A stretch of DNA of 58,702 nucleotides from Leptospira noguchii serovar Panama str. CZ214 (GCF_000306255.2 NZ_AKWY02000006.1:1-58702), one strand, 5' to 3'; numbered from the stretch's first letter, positions 28,651 to 46,312 are shown. Notes: generated from the letters alone by a model not told the origin. Translations and numbers: made by a program.

Positions 28651-30136
28651 AGATGAGATTTCAATTTGTTTGATTGAAGACGATGAAGAAGATGCGATTC
28701 TTTTTCAAGAATATTTGGGGGAAATTCCGTTTCCGAAATATAACGTTACACGTTTTAAAGATTTTCCGAGTCTGTCTGTAGATTTAGAAAAAGATCCTTC
28801 GAAATATACAATCTATGTGATCGATCATTTTTTAGGCACACAAACCGGAGTAGAAATTTTGAATGAGATCCGCAAAGTAGCTGGTTCTGTTACCGCGGTT
28901 TTAATTTCCGGGATTTCTAAAGAAGAAATAGAAAGGATTGCAAATGAGGAAGGATTTCGGGGACATATCGAGAAAAAAAATCTTTCTGCGTTTATTCTTG
29001 CAAAAACTTTCTTTGACGCTTTAAAAGAAAAAGAGGATCCGAAATCGGATGTTGATATTTTTCTTTTAAAGATGGAAATTATATCCCAATTTTCCGGAGG
29101 AGTCGCACACGATTTTAATAATATTCTAAATATCATTGTCGCCAATTTAGATATTTTAGAAATGAAATGTAAGGATCAACCAGAGGTTTTAAATAGAATT
29201 CAATCTGCACAAAACGCTGTTTTACGAGGCGCGGAAGTAAATAAGAAATTATTAAACTTTTCTAGAAAACAATCCTTATATCCGGAAATACTAAATCCAA
29301 ATCTGTTTATAGCTGATTTTTTGGAAAAATCTAAAAACATTTTTTCAGAGAACGTTCAGTTTGTTTTTGATCCGGGTTCACAAGAGATTTTTTGTAAAAT
29401 CGATCAAACTGAATTTGCAAATTGTATTATGAATTTATTACAAAATGCAAATGAAGCCATTTCAGAGCCAGGAGGAAAGATTTTGATCGAGACCGATACG
29501 ATTGTTCTAAATTCTAAAAATAAATTTCTTGGATTAAAAGAAGGAAACTATTTTTTACTGAGAGTGGCGGATAACGGGAAAGGTATAGATTTGAGTGTAA
29601 CCGATAGAATTTTTGAACCTTTTTTTACTACAAAACAAAAAGGAAAAAATTCTGGATTAGGGCTTCCTATGGCTTTTGGTTTTGTAAAAAGAAGTGGGGG
29701 CAGGATTGGGTTTGAATCTCATTTGGGTGTGGGTTCTGATTTTTATGTATGTCTTCCAATAGAAGATCCGAAATCAAGTTCGTATTTTATAAATATAGAA
29801 TCTTCTAAAAAAACAATTTTTTATTTTTCAGATGAAGGGGAATTTTCAAGTAGAACGTCTTATCTTTTTCAGAGATTGGGGTATCGAGTTCTTCGTTTTA
29901 AGGATCTCAACGTTTTCGAATCCAATCTTTCTAAGATACAATCCGAAACTATATTACTTTCACAAACTTGGCAGGAAAGTTTTTCTAGATGGAAAGAGAT
30001 TGTAATGAAGATGCAGGGTTCTGATTTGAAAGTAAAATTTTTTTATTTTTCTTCTTTAGTCGATTTGGAAAATTCTACTTCAATTCCCTGGCCCATTTCT
30101 CGAAAATCTCTTGAGAATCATTTCGGTATATTATAA
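28643..30136 (+). CDS. Hybrid histidine kinase with N-terminal receiver and C-terminal pseudo-receiver
   Basis: About 497 residues from TTG 28643 (GGAG upstream); TTG 28622 is an alternative. The N-terminal receiver has IEDDEEDA, Asp in YVIDHFLG and Lys in IEKKN. A kinase core follows with GGVAHDFNNILNII (HDFNN-type H-box), N-box NLLQNANEAIS, VADNGKGID and GLGLPMAFGF. The last ~120 residues fold like a receiver but have serine (TILLSQTW) where the phosphoacceptor aspartate should be. It overlaps the regulator gene and precedes the REC-EAL gene by 11 bp, so it likely bridges the two in a relay. Confidence 0.85.
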   Translation: MFKDEISICLIEDDEEDAILFQEYLGEIPFPKYNVTRFKDFPSLSVDLEKDPSKYTIYVIDHFLGTQTGVEILNEIRKVAGSVTAVLISGISKEEIERIANEEGFRGHIEKKNLSAFILAKTFFDALKEKEDPKSDVDIFLLKMEIISQFSGGVAHDFNNILNIIVANLDILEMKCKDQPEVLNRIQSAQNAVLRGAEVNKKLLNFSRKQSLYPEILNPNLFIADFLEKSKNIFSENVQFVFDPGSQEIFCKIDQTEFANCIMNLLQNANEAISEPGGKILIETDTIVLNSKNKFLGLKEGNYFLLRVADNGKGIDLSVTDRIFEPFFTTKQKGKNSGLGLPMAFGFVKRSGGRIGFESHLGVGSDFYVCLPIEDPKSSSYFINIESSKKTIFYFSDEGEFSSRTSYLFQRLGYRVLRFKDLNVFESNLSKIQSETILLSQTWQESFSRWKEIVMKMQGSDLKVKFFYFSSLVDLENSTSIPWPISRKSLENHFGIL

Positions 30137-30147
30137 TTTAGCTATTC

Positions 30148-31356
<1,209 letters not shown>

Positions 31357-31365
<9 letters not shown>

Positions 31366-31427
31366 AAAATGTGTTATGGCGTATTAAAAACATTTTATTT
31401 TCATTTTTAAGGTTTCTATTTTTTTAT
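31357..31427 (+). terminator. Intrinsic terminator after the EAL gene
   Basis: AAACCTTAAAAAATG (31357-31371) pairs with CATTTTTAAGGTTT (31402-31415) with one bulge, followed by CTATTTTTTTAT. The left arm overlaps the last codon and stop. Confidence 0.75.
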
Positions 31428-31466
31428 AGTTTACTCTAAGCGAAAGAACTCGATTCTTCCGGTTAT

Positions 31467-32234
31467 ATGGAAAACTTTCTTCAAGATCCGGATTTTCCGA
31501 TTTTAATTCGAGCCTATAGGTCCTCTTTAATTAGAAGATATTCTATTTCCAATTTGGAACGTTACCCGGAATTGAAAGTGGTTCCAAGATCCGTTATTGA
31601 TACTTTACTAAAGTATTTTTTAGAACTGCTTTATCCAGAATATGAAGGTAGGGTTTTATTGGATGCTGCATTTCATTCTCTCTCTGGATTTGTACATAGT
31701 CCTTCTAAGGTTTTCGGTTTGATTGGTTCTTTGGGAACTGCGGTTTGGGGTTTTGGAAGACATTTAGGAGCTGCATTTAAAACCGGTTTTGCGGCGTTAC
31801 ATTCATATCTTACTGCAAGACATTTCGAAACTTTGATGTTCGAATTTACAAAGGAAGAGTTAAGATTGGGAAATGATCCAGAAGATTCTTTTGTTTTTGA
31901 TAGAATTCTTTCTAAAATTCCTAAAAAAGAAGCAGATCAATTTAGAAAGGATATAGTGAAACTTTTCGAAACGCTTTCCAACAGAGAACTTTTAAACAAG
32001 ATCGTTTTTATGATGAATACGATTGTCCACAAGATGGAAAACAAACCAAAAACTTATACTCCCGAAGAGGTGGAAGGAATACGTCTTGGGCTTAGAATAT
32101 TACAAAAAGGTCAAGAACTATTTCAGGGACTTTCCGATCTGGAAATGAAATTGATTTTAACTTCGATCGATCAAATTGAAGCTGATTTTTTTGAAAACGC
32201 ATTAAAAAATAATCATAAACTAAAATTGAATTAA
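31467..32234 (+). CDS. Conserved hypothetical protein
   Basis: 255 residues. No signal peptide. The middle (residues ~70-110) is mildly hydrophobic and glycine-rich (VFGLIGSLGTAVWGFGRHLGAAFKTGF) and could contact a membrane; the C-terminal half is helical and charged. No motif or family recognised. It follows a terminator by 40 bp, so it has its own promoter. Function unknown. Confidence 0.6.
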   Translation: MENFLQDPDFPILIRAYRSSLIRRYSISNLERYPELKVVPRSVIDTLLKYFLELLYPEYEGRVLLDAAFHSLSGFVHSPSKVFGLIGSLGTAVWGFGRHLGAAFKTGFAALHSYLTARHFETLMFEFTKEELRLGNDPEDSFVFDRILSKIPKKEADQFRKDIVKLFETLSNRELLNKIVFMMNTIVHKMENKPKTYTPEEVEGIRLGLRILQKGQELFQGLSDLEMKLILTSIDQIEADFFENALKNNHKLKLN

Positions 32235-32406
32235 GATAGATTCTAAAATTTATGTTAGTTTTGATTTTGTCGCGAAATCTTAAAATTAATCATTTTTGAA
32301 TCTTGCAATTTGTTTCAAAGGAAAAAACCGTTTTTATTGGATCTTTAGAATGGATTGTGCTAATTTAGTTTTGCTTTTAAGTTCTGATTCAAATTTTGAT
32401 AAATAT

Positions 32407-32509
32407 TAGAATTATTGAAAAATGAATCGCCACTTAATTTCTATTTTATGGAAACGGTCAATTGAAGCAGTTTTGTTAATCTGGACTATGGAATTTTTCA
32501 ACAATTCTA
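32407..32509 (+). repeat. Palindromic MITE, copy 3 (103 bp)
   Basis: TAGAATTATTGAAAAATGAA ... TTTTTCAACAATTCTA. Both termini carry the same AATT variant, so the ends stay complementary to each other. The rest of the 32,235-32,623 spacer shows no gene. Confidence 0.75.
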
Positions 32510-32623
32510 TCTAACGAAAAAAGAATTCATTTTAAAGTTTATGATTTTACGTTTTTCTAAAAAATCCTTGCGAGTATTTTTTAAAATGGTTACAATTAAG
32601 ATCTTAAAGTGGGGGTAGCGTTT

Positions 32624-33022
<399 letters not shown>

Positions 33023-33085
33023 TTTAGAATTTATTTGATTCTATTTACAAGCTGCTATCTCAAAAATATCTTAAAATAATCACAA

Positions 33086-33189
33086 TAGAGTTGTTGAAAA
33101 ATTAATTCGCCACTTAGTTTCTGTTTCATGGAAACGGTCCATTGAAGCAGTTTTATTGATCGTCACTATGGGATTTTTCAACAACTCTA
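33086..33189 (+). repeat. Palindromic MITE, copy 4 (104 bp)
   Basis: TAGAGTTGTTGAAAAATTAA ... TTTTTCAACAACTCTA. It lies 64 bp past the DoxX gene. The remaining spacer to 33394 shows no gene. Confidence 0.8.
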
Positions 33190-33193
33190 ATCT

Positions 33194-33228
<35 letters not shown>

Positions 33229-33394
33229 TTTTATTCTACTCTATCTAAGTTTGTTTTTAGGTAAAGTGAAGCCTTTTTAAATTGCACTTTGGTTTAGACA
33301 TTCATTTTACTACTTATAAAAAACCGAGTGAGAATGTTTTCATCGAAAGTTTGGCAATAGTAAGAGACCGAATAAACCTTGAAATAGAAAGATG

Positions 33395-33440
33395 AATCCC
33401 TTCTCTCATTTATAAATGATATAAAATGAGAGAAGGGATT
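33395..33440 (-). terminator. Strong hairpin terminator of the DUF1565 lipoprotein gene
   Basis: AATCCCTTCTCTCATTT (33395-33411) and its perfect reverse complement at 33424-33440 form a 17-bp stem with a 12-base loop, 5 bp beyond the minus-strand stop codon. Confidence 0.8.
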
Positions 33441-33445
33441 ACAAT

Positions 33446-34537
33446 TTAATTACATGCTTCCGAAGTCACACTTCCTCCCGCGTAATATACGATTGTTCCG
33501 TAATTCGAATTTACGATGTCAGTTCCATAACCAGAATAACTATTAGAGGTTGTGGGTGGCATATGATCCCAAGCGTTGTTCAGTGCATACAGAGTTTGTC
33601 CGCTGGCTGCAGTGCCAACGTATACGTCCTGATGATGATTACAGGAAAATATATTTTCACCAGCACTTCCAGTTGAACCTTGACCTAAATCCAATTTCAC
33701 GTAGTTGCTTCTGATTCCCACGTTGTTCTGGATGATAATATTCTTTTCTACTTTATTGTTCTTGTTTACACTCATGGTTGAATCTGCAATTCCATTGTAA
33801 TTAGAGAGAATCGAGTTTCCGGAAATAATATTTCCCCCAGAGTCCGGCGAGCTATAAGTAGTTATGTTGATTCCATTTCCACCTAAAATTCCTTCGATCG
33901 TGTTTGATTTTACCTTCGCTGAATTGGTGTTATATAACAAAACCGTTGTGGAATATACCGTGTTGTCGAACGGTTTGGGATTGGTAATCTTAAATCCAGA
34001 AACTTGACTGCTATTGTTCAATTTCAAGGTTACGTTATGGTAACCAGAAGTATCAGGGCCATTTCCGGAAATCAAAGTAATTCCCGTTTTAGGAGTTGTT
34101 CCTGGCGGTCCTGCATAAAGAGAAGAAGAGCCTCCGATCAAACCTTTGCCGTTGAAGTCTCCGTATAAATTGACTCCTTCTGGAATGACGATCGGGAAGG
34201 TTTCTCCAACCGAAGCGTCATAAGTGCCTGGTGCAACCGCGATGATTTGAATGCTCTTTGCTTTAGCGGTCAGAATCGCTTTCGTAATTGAACGAAACGG
34301 AGCGGATTGTGTTCCTGTATTTGTAACGTCATTTCCAGAAATAGAATCTACATACAATGTAGGAAATTCGAGAATTAGATTCGAAGATTTTGAGTTCTGA
34401 TCTGAGACGATATCTAATAATTGTTTGGTGGAAATAGCTGCAAGGGTATTAGAATAATTTTCATTCCCTCCTTCATTTGTACATCCAACTAACAAGTATA
34501 ATGCGATCATGACAATTATACTATAAAACTGTTTCAT
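33446..34537 (-). CDS. DUF1565 right-handed beta-helix lipoprotein
   Basis: 363 residues. The signal peptide ends in YLLVGC, with lipidated Cys19, so it is a membrane lipoprotein. DUF1565 starts at ~60 (TLYVDSISGNDVTNTGTQSAPFRSITKAI) and is followed by a right-handed parallel beta-helix rich in Asn and Gly (VKSNTIEGILGGNGINI, NIISGNSILSNYNGI). GGAGG precedes the start. Such leptospiral lipoproteins may be surface-exposed, but a ligand is not evident. It is monocistronic, bounded by a strong terminator. Confidence 0.85.
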   Translation of the reverse strand: MKQFYSIIVMIALYLLVGCTNEGGNENYSNTLAAISTKQLLDIVSDQNSKSSNLILEFPTLYVDSISGNDVTNTGTQSAPFRSITKAILTAKAKSIQIIAVAPGTYDASVGETFPIVIPEGVNLYGDFNGKGLIGGSSSLYAGPPGTTPKTGITLISGNGPDTSGYHNVTLKLNNSSQVSGFKITNPKPFDNTVYSTTVLLYNTNSAKVKSNTIEGILGGNGINITTYSSPDSGGNIISGNSILSNYNGIADSTMSVNKNNKVEKNIIIQNNVGIRSNYVKLDLGQGSTGSAGENIFSCNHHQDVYVGTAASGQTLYALNNAWDHMPPTTSNSYSGYGTDIVNSNYGTIVYYAGGSVTSEACN

Positions 34538-34754
34538 TTTTGTCCTCCAAGTTTAAAGAATGCGAATTCTAAGTTGGAGATTCAATTTTGTCAAGCGCAT
34601 AACTATAACTTGGTTTTAAATTTTAAAATCAAAAATTGAGACCACATAACGCTCTGTTTCGGAGATTTAAAATTAAATTTTAGATTTATTTCTAAAAATT
34701 AGAAAGTAATTGTCTGTTATTAAAAATTTTGGTATATAACCGCAATTTGGTGAT

Positions 34755-34930
34755 TGTGCTAACGTGAGTTTGACGTAGGAAATCTTGGCAATAAAAAAAC
34801 TCAATGCAACGGCTTTTTGAATACCGATCTTAAGCATCGACATGCAGAACGACCATTGAAACTCAAGTCACGCACATGTTTGTTCAAATTCAGCAAAATG
34901 CTCTCTATGAATCGTGTTTTAGGCACAACA
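34755..34930. repeat. Degenerate R2-related segment in a gene-free spacer
   Basis: CTAACGTGAGTTTGACGTAG near 34759 matches the outer R2 end, and AAATTCAGCAAAATGCTCTC...ATGAATCGTGTT at about 34895-34920 is a decayed internal R2 module. No stem or hairpin survives. The rest of 34,538-35,450 has no gene I can support. Confidence 0.4.
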
Positions 34931-35450
34931 TAATCATCACTTTTGCATTGGTTATACCGAATTTACATTAGTTATGTATAAAGTGAATATTCTAAGATTA
35001 TCAATGATGAGTATTTTTTGATCTTACAAAACCGATTTCGAAATTTTAAGATCATTATTGGAAGTTTGACAGAAACTTTTTTGACTAACATAAGCTCTGT
35101 ATAAAAAAAAGAAAAATTTTATAGCTAATTTAGATTATTAAAAAAATTGAATGAACTAATGAATATTCAGAATTCTTAAATTACTAAGGACTATTTGTTG
35201 GAGATCTCGCAGACGATGATCTGTGGTTTATAAAGATTTATGAATTTATTTTTTTGGTTTTCAATTTGTGTGGAAATTTGCAGATTCCTTTTTTAGAAAT
35301 AAATTGTAGCGGTTGGCTAAATTTGGCTCCACGGTGTCTCGCTTTGTCTTCTGGATACATCCGTGCCTTGGAAGTAGTATTTCTTCGCTTTTTACGAGAG
35401 CTTGAAATACTTTACCAAAACTCGCTTCGAGTCCTATTTATGTTGTTTCA

Positions 35451-35647
35451 ATTTTGCCTGATGGAGCGACTTGAAGCGACACATAGAGTTGTTTGTCGGT
35501 TGTTTTGAAATACTAAAATTTTGCCTGATGGGGCGACTTGAAGCGACATAGAGTTGTTTGTCGGTTGTTTTGAAATTCTAAAATTTTGCCTGATGGGGCG
35601 ACTTGAAGCGACATAGAGTTGTTTGTCGGTTGTTTTGAAATTCTAAA
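35451..35647 (-). repeat. Three tandem decayed copies of the tRNA-Leu 3' half
   Basis: Units start at 35451, 35518 and 35583 with 65-67-bp spacing; the true tRNA unit begins at 35648 in the same register. Each copy keeps ATTTTGCC-GATGG, a damaged T-arm (GCGACTTGAAGCGAC), AGAGTTG and TTTTGAA of the tRNA sequence, but the T-stem and anticodon stem no longer pair. They lie directly downstream of the tRNA gene. No function can be assigned. Confidence 0.75.
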
Positions 35648-35649
35648 AT

Positions 35650-35735
<86 letters not shown>

Positions 35736-35757
35736 GGTTTGATTACGAGGTGTGATT

Positions 35758-36162
<405 letters not shown>

Positions 36163-36164
36163 AA

Positions 36165-36205
<41 letters not shown>

Positions 36206-36270
36206 GAAGTTCGAACGGGTTTAAGATTGGCATCTGGTTTGGTCGATTTTTAGAACAGTAGCTTCTTCCC

Positions 36271-38455
<2,185 letters not shown>

Positions 38456-38505
38456 CTCTTTTTACAAGATTTATTGAAAAATAAACTCTAGATTAACTTG
38501 ATTTA

Positions 38506-38864
38506 GACGTAAGAAAATCAAGGCAAATTCGGTTCGCCACAGCAGCTGGACCGGAATTCTCCACTCTGGTCAATCAATTGTATAAAGGAAACATGATAAA
38601 CATATTGTCTTTAATTTCAATAGAACACAATTTGTTGAACGACCTAAAACGCGCCCCATAGGAAAGCGTTTTGCTGAGTTTCAAACGCGCCCAGCATAAC
38701 CTACCCACAAACATTTGGATTTCAATATAAATCTGTCAGAATTACGACAAATCCTCTTTAAAACTTACACCTGCAACGTGATCTGTCGAGCGCCAATAGA
38801 AGCGAGACGCTGAGTTTGAAAGAGCGTTTTGCTGAGTTTCCTCGCATCGATCCCTTTCGCGTTA
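38506..38864 (-). repeat. Dispersed structured element R2, copy 2 (long form)
   Basis: In minus orientation it starts at CGAAAGGGATCGATG (end near 38864), holds at least two internal modules, then a 12-bp stem (38570-38581 with 38627-38638; one wobble, one mismatch), then GACCAGAGTGGAGAATTCCGG and a GCC...TTTTCTTACG end. The GC hairpin is changed to CGGT/ACCG. The 38,456-38,946 spacer contains no gene. Confidence 0.7.
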
Positions 38865-38946
38865 TATCGAATTTCACATTATTTAGCATTGGGCTTATTG
38901 TACAATCTAAAAGGAGTATTTTTATAACTCGGGCGCATAAGAATAA

Positions 38947-39049
38947 TAGAGTTGTTGAAAAATTAATTCTCAATCAGTTTCTGTTTTATGGAAACGATCA
39001 ATTAAAACAGTTTTGTTAATCGCAACTATGGAATTTTTCAACAATTCTA
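38947..39049 (+). repeat. Palindromic MITE, copy 5 (103 bp)
   Basis: TAGAGTTGTTGAAAAATTAA ... TTTTTCAACAATTCTA, 80 bp beyond R2 copy 2. Confidence 0.8.
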
Positions 39050-39319
39050 ATACTTAAAATATATACTAAAAGTTAAAATACGTGATCTTGCCTCAACAAA
39101 ATTGTATGATACACGTAATGTGAAATTTATAAAATTACCACAGGCTATCTTAAAAATATTTTAGGATAGCCGAAGTCAAAATATTAAGCAAAGTTAAAGT
39201 ATAACTATTATATTTTTGTAAATTGGGCGATTAATTTTTGGTATCATTTTTATACGTCCATTCGTTAAGTCGCAGAAGCTTCTGAAAACATAGAATTTAG
39301 AAAGTTTTTGAGATAATTT

Positions 39320-40380
39320 CTAATTTGTTTTTGAATCTTGGCTTTCTAAAGAGAAATAACGGTGTATGTTAAAACCCAAGGTCCATTCTTTTTTATTGTA
39401 ATCGTAGTCGGCTCCACGCAATAACTGAGTGTGAGCGATGGACCTACTGTTTGTTACGAACAGTTGAAAAACATGACCCCCTGTTTCGAAGTCGACTCCA
39501 AAACTCATTGGAACTGACATATATTCTACTGGTTTAGAAAGTAAAATATTGTTAACAATTACATCTAACGTTCTTCCGTTTGCAATTAGTTCGTTAGCTT
39601 CTGAAGTAGAATATTCTAAACCGTTGATTTTTGTTTTTCTATCTTCCGTTGTATAAGAATCACCTATATAATCTCTTTTTGGAGTAAGGATCGTTCCAAA
39701 TGTAAAATCCAAACGTTTAAAAACGTGGATTCTAAAAGAAACGTCCAATCCGGTTCTGTCATTGGAAAGATGTTCTTTGACAAAATTTCTATGAACAAAC
39801 ATAGGAGAAAGTTGTAGAGAAAATACGTCGCCGAACCTTTTTGAAATTAAAAAAGAAACAAGAGAACTCTGTCTGTCTGAGTAAGACAGTTCATAAGTAT
39901 TCAACTTCTTTTCCAATTGAGAATTAAAACCCGGAAAACCGGTGGAAACTTTCAGATAAGGACCGTAGAATTTAGATTGTTCTTCCGTTTCTTGACCGAA
40001 AACTCCAAAAAAACTTATGGTCACCGGAAAACTAGAATCTTGAGTTAAAAGACGGATCTTACCTCTCGCCTCGTATGTTTTTTGAAACGAAGTTCTGGCT
40101 ATGCCGATTGTAATTCGATCGGTAAGACCGTAGTCTAAGGAAAGTTGAGTGTTAGCGCCGTTGTCTAAACCGAAAAAATCGTAAGAAGTGGATTTTGCAT
40201 TTCCAAAACGGTGATTGAATCGGAAATCCAAACCACTTTTACCTACGTCTTCGGTACTAGGCATGTGAATCAAACTACTTCCTAAGAACGTAGATTTTCT
40301 TTGTTCTTGTGCAGATAGAGAGAAAGATAATAAGATAAATAAAAGAAAGAAAAAGATTAGGAATGGAGATTTTTTAAAGT

Positions 40381-40384
<4 letters not shown>
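39320..40384 (-). CDS. DUF5777-like beta-barrel protein
   Basis: 354 residues from ATG 40384, which overlaps the YceI stop (ATGA); an earlier in-frame ATG at 40399 is less likely. A signal peptide ([19 protein letters not shown]) is followed by [53 protein letters not shown] and alternating strands ending in GFNIHRYF, matching the DUF5777 outer-membrane beta-barrel pattern. It is the last gene of a lipoprotein-YceI-barrel operon and may sit in the outer membrane beside a periplasmic electron-transfer or isoprenoid-binding partner. Confidence 0.75.
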
Positions 40385-41363
<979 letters not shown>

Positions 41364-43000
41364 ATAATTCTCCCTTAAAAAACGAATTTACAATAGGTGA
41401 GATACCTTTATTGAATTTCAATCTTATAATGAACTTAAATTATAAATTTTATAAAAAATCTTTTTAAGAAAACTGGAATGTTTTACTTACCATCGGCCAG
41501 ATTCTTTTTTAGAGAAAATTGTGAGAGGGCCTGATTGATAAAATTTTAAAAACGATCTGGCCTATAATTTTGATTTTGAAATTGTTTCGTTTCAAAACTT
41601 TTTAGAACTGTTTCTGAAAATTCTACTTTGGAAGAATTAAAAGGGGATCTTTATCAATTTATTGATCTAAAAATTTAAGATGAATCCCTATTTAAAAATT
41701 GGATTCTAAACGCTCATTTTTACTATTCGGGCGTATAAAAATAATACTTTATTATGTATTTGTCCCAAAGTTTATAAACGATAGTGCTTTATAAATTTAT
41801 AATAATCTGTTGTAGTTTTAACTCAAGCCGTCAGTCACGTCTAGATTAGCGAATTTTACATTAGAGTCGTTGAAAAAATGAATCTTCATCTGTTTTATGA
41901 AAACGGTCGATTGAAGCAGTTTTTTAAATTTAAACTATGAAATTTTTAAACAACTCTACTATTGAATTTTCTTAATATTTTGGTGTAATTTTTATATCGT
42001 TTCTGAGTGAAAATTTTGCCTCGGTGAGTTTTTTGGAGGCTGAGTTATCTTATTATAAATGAAAATCGGATTTTTTGTTTTAATAAATATATTTTATTTT
42101 AATTATATTTTAAAATTATAATGTTATTGAATTTGTATAAAAATTAGATATGACTTTAAAGATAGTGCCGGATTTAAAATTGGATCTTTGGATTTTGACA
42201 AAAAGAACGTGGTTTTTTAAAGGCCAAAAATGTAAAAGTTTACGAAGCCCGTGATTGAGTTTGTATACGATTTATTCTTAAAAATTGAAACCAATTTTTA
42301 AAAGTACATTAATTGAAATATCGTTTTCCTATTTAAAAAACGTCTTGGGAATATAAAAATAGTGGCACTTCTTTTACATAATGATCGGAATCAAATGCTC
42401 TATCGTAGATTTTCAAATTTTGCGTCTAAACCGGGATTTGTTTCAAAATAGGCGACAGATTCATTATACTAGGTTTTGTAACTTTCGATTTAGACTAAAA
42501 AACTGTTTTAAAGTTTGGTCCGTTTAATTCTTATCTTTCTAAAAGAATCGTTTTCTTGGAAATATAAAATCAATATGAGCTTTATAGAATGATCTTTTAA
42601 GATATTATCTTTCGTTCAATGTTTGAGATTTGTTTTTGGGGTTTTAAAAAAGTTCATTTAGAAAATACAAAAGACTTTCTTAAAAGTTCTTTTTTATAAT
42701 TTTATTAGGTTTAAAATAGATAGTATGTTTTTGAAATAAATTATAGAAAAGAATATGAATCATTTATGAATTTTATTTCGTCATAAAAGATGAACGTTCT
42801 TTCAGTGAGTTCAAAAATAAACCTTTGTATATGCCGGAGCTAATCCTTATGTTTAGAGTTTCTCTAAAGTTTTGGTAATTTGACATCTCTTTAACCTCAA
42901 GTTTACTTACTTTATAAATTTGTACTCTTAAAAAGAGATTCATTTTTTAAAAAACTTGACTGAGTATATATCAAGGCAACTATGAAACGCTTTAAATTCT
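41364..43000. other. Gene-free 1.6-kb spacer
   Basis: Very AT-rich with no protein-like frame. It contains MITE copy 6. A TTGACT...TATATA sequence at about 42956-42970 lies 30-45 bp upstream of the MCP gene, but the spacing is too short for a normal -35/-10 pair. The rest shows nothing I can identify. Confidence 0.5.
41862..41958 (+). repeat. Palindromic MITE, copy 6 (97 bp, diverged)
   Basis: TAGAGTCGTTGAAAAAATGA ... TTTTTAAACAACTCTA, missing a few internal bases. Confidence 0.7.
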
Positions 43001-44725
<1,725 letters not shown>

Positions 44726-44771
44726 ACCACGGTTTCTGCTTTTTAAAAATAAGTTATGAGTTGGTAATTTT

Positions 44772-44801
44772 TGTAAATACAATCGATCGATTGTATTTAC
44801 A
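44772..44801. promoter_or_regulatory. Perfect 30-bp palindrome downstream of the MCP gene
   Basis: TGTAAATACAATCGA followed directly by its exact reverse complement, 46 bp past the stop. As a hairpin its loop would be tight and no T-run follows, so it is not a typical terminator. It may be an operator, a cruciform-forming site or a symmetrical terminator. The rest of 44,726-45,052 has no gene. Confidence 0.55.
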
Positions 44802-45052
44802 GGGTTATCTTCCTTTTGAGTTTTAAACATATAGATTTTAAAAAAAATTCTAAAACCTGTTCCAAAATTGGAATGGGTTCTTGCAGCCTGATCTTTTTGA
44901 TAAAGTGTAATTAGATTTTGAGACGCATTGTTAGATGGAATTCCATTCTTCAAATTTTCAATGCAGAGTTCATTTTTTTAGATTTTTATCTTAGATTCTA
45001 ATCTGAAAAATTTTACTGAATGAATTTTTAGAGGATAAAACTAAGAATAAAT

Positions 45053-45952
45053 ATGAAATTAACATTGGGATCTATCTACATTGGTTCTAACTCAAACACT
45101 ACAGTTTTTCTTACTGAAAAAGATAATCTTCCTCCCATTCAAATCTGGGAGCTTTCCGATTTTTTAATGTCTATCAGTTTTTATGAATATAGAGTTACTA
45201 TTACGGAAGTAGTCGTTGGTTTTGTTTCACTTTCTAATATTAATTTTTTAGAATACCTTCCATCGGTACAGTCGCTGTGGATTTTGACTTCAAATATCAA
45301 AGATTTTTCTGCTCTTAGTCTAATAACCAATCTTAAAAAACTTAGAATAGATAGAGTTTCATCCGGATTGGGAGATGTGTTGTTACATTTGCGCAATCTT
45401 GAAGAGATTTTTTTAGATCATTGGGTACAAGGTGCAGAGAATATTTTTGGACTTAAAAAACTTAAGAATGTATCTTTACGGGGATGTGCTTCTGAAAATT
45501 TGAAAGGTATGATGGATTGGATCGACTTGAAGCATTTATGGTTACACGGAGGAAAGATAACTAGTCTTGCTGGCATACCTACTACTATCGAATCATTGAG
45601 ATTGACAAGGATTCCAAATATTCGGTCTTTGGATGGACTTTCGTCTTGTTCTTCTCTTTTAGATTTGAGAGTGGATTCCTGTAAAAAGATAATCTCATTG
45701 AATGGAATCGAGAATTGCAGCGCTCTAAATATTTTGTCTATTGTTGGACTACAGTTGGAATCTTTAGAACCGATTCGTAATTTGAATAGTCTCGAATATG
45801 TGGTATTTGCTGGAAATACCCTAATATTAGATGGTGTTGATGTATTGTATTCTCTTCCTTTGTTAAGAGATGTTATCGTTCCAAAACATTCTAATTTGGA
45901 TTTAAGTCAGTTCCCTGAAGGTTGTAATGTAAGAGTAGTAGGTTCACGTTAG
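45053..45952 (+). CDS. Cytosolic leucine-rich-repeat protein (SDS22-like)
   Basis: 299 residues without a signal peptide. LRRs of ~21-23 residues begin near residue 68 (LPSVQSLWILTSNIKDFSAL, TNLKKLRIDRV, RNLEEIFLDHW, KKLKNVSLRGC, TIESLRLTRIPNIRSLDGL, SSLLDLRVDSCKKIISLNGI, SALNILSIVGLQLESLEPI), close to the internalin/SDS22 subtype. The N-terminal 65 residues are a beta-rich cap. A partner is unknown. It differs from the EIGNLKNL type at 15660. Confidence 0.8.
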   Translation: MKLTLGSIYIGSNSNTTVFLTEKDNLPPIQIWELSDFLMSISFYEYRVTITEVVVGFVSLSNINFLEYLPSVQSLWILTSNIKDFSALSLITNLKKLRIDRVSSGLGDVLLHLRNLEEIFLDHWVQGAENIFGLKKLKNVSLRGCASENLKGMMDWIDLKHLWLHGGKITSLAGIPTTIESLRLTRIPNIRSLDGLSSCSSLLDLRVDSCKKIISLNGIENCSALNILSIVGLQLESLEPIRNLNSLEYVVFAGNTLILDGVDVLYSLPLLRDVIVPKHSNLDLSQFPEGCNVRVVGSR

Positions 45953-46019
45953 TCTTGAGTAGGAATCTATGATTCATTTTTCTGAAAAAAGTTGGATCTG
46001 AACTTTGCCGATTGATCTC

Positions 46020-46200
46020 TACAATGTGGGAACTATCACAAATCACGATTTTACAGATCAGTTTGGAAATGTGGGAACTCATACTTTTAGAAATCGTTTC
46101 TCGTTTTTTACGGCGAACTCAAGTTCAGTAGAAAAAAAGTGGTAGTTCCCGCATTTTAGGAATCACCGTGAAATGGCTGTAGTTCCGACCTCATTTTTTT
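46020..46200. repeat. Diverged relatives of the 46-bp minisatellite
   Basis: ATGTGGGAACTATCACAAAT...GATTTTACAGATCAG and a second ATGTGGGAACTC (46024-46085) match the reverse complement of the 46-bp unit. TAGTTCCCGCATTTTAGGAA near 46143 and TAGTTCCGACCTCATTTTTT near 46180 are plus-orientation relatives. The 45,953-46,312 spacer holds no gene. Confidence 0.5.
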
Positions 46201-46312
46201 AGAATTAAAGAAAAATTAGAATGATTCTAAAAAATATTTGCTTCAAAGCAATTGAAGGATATTATGGAAGTGTCTAAGCTTCAAAATTAAATTTAAAAAA
46301 AGGAGAATAAAA

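Noticed and set aside
35254..35508. 84-codon frame in the spacer before tRNA-Leu
   Set aside because: It runs into the decayed tRNA copies, has no ribosome-binding site and no protein-like pattern.
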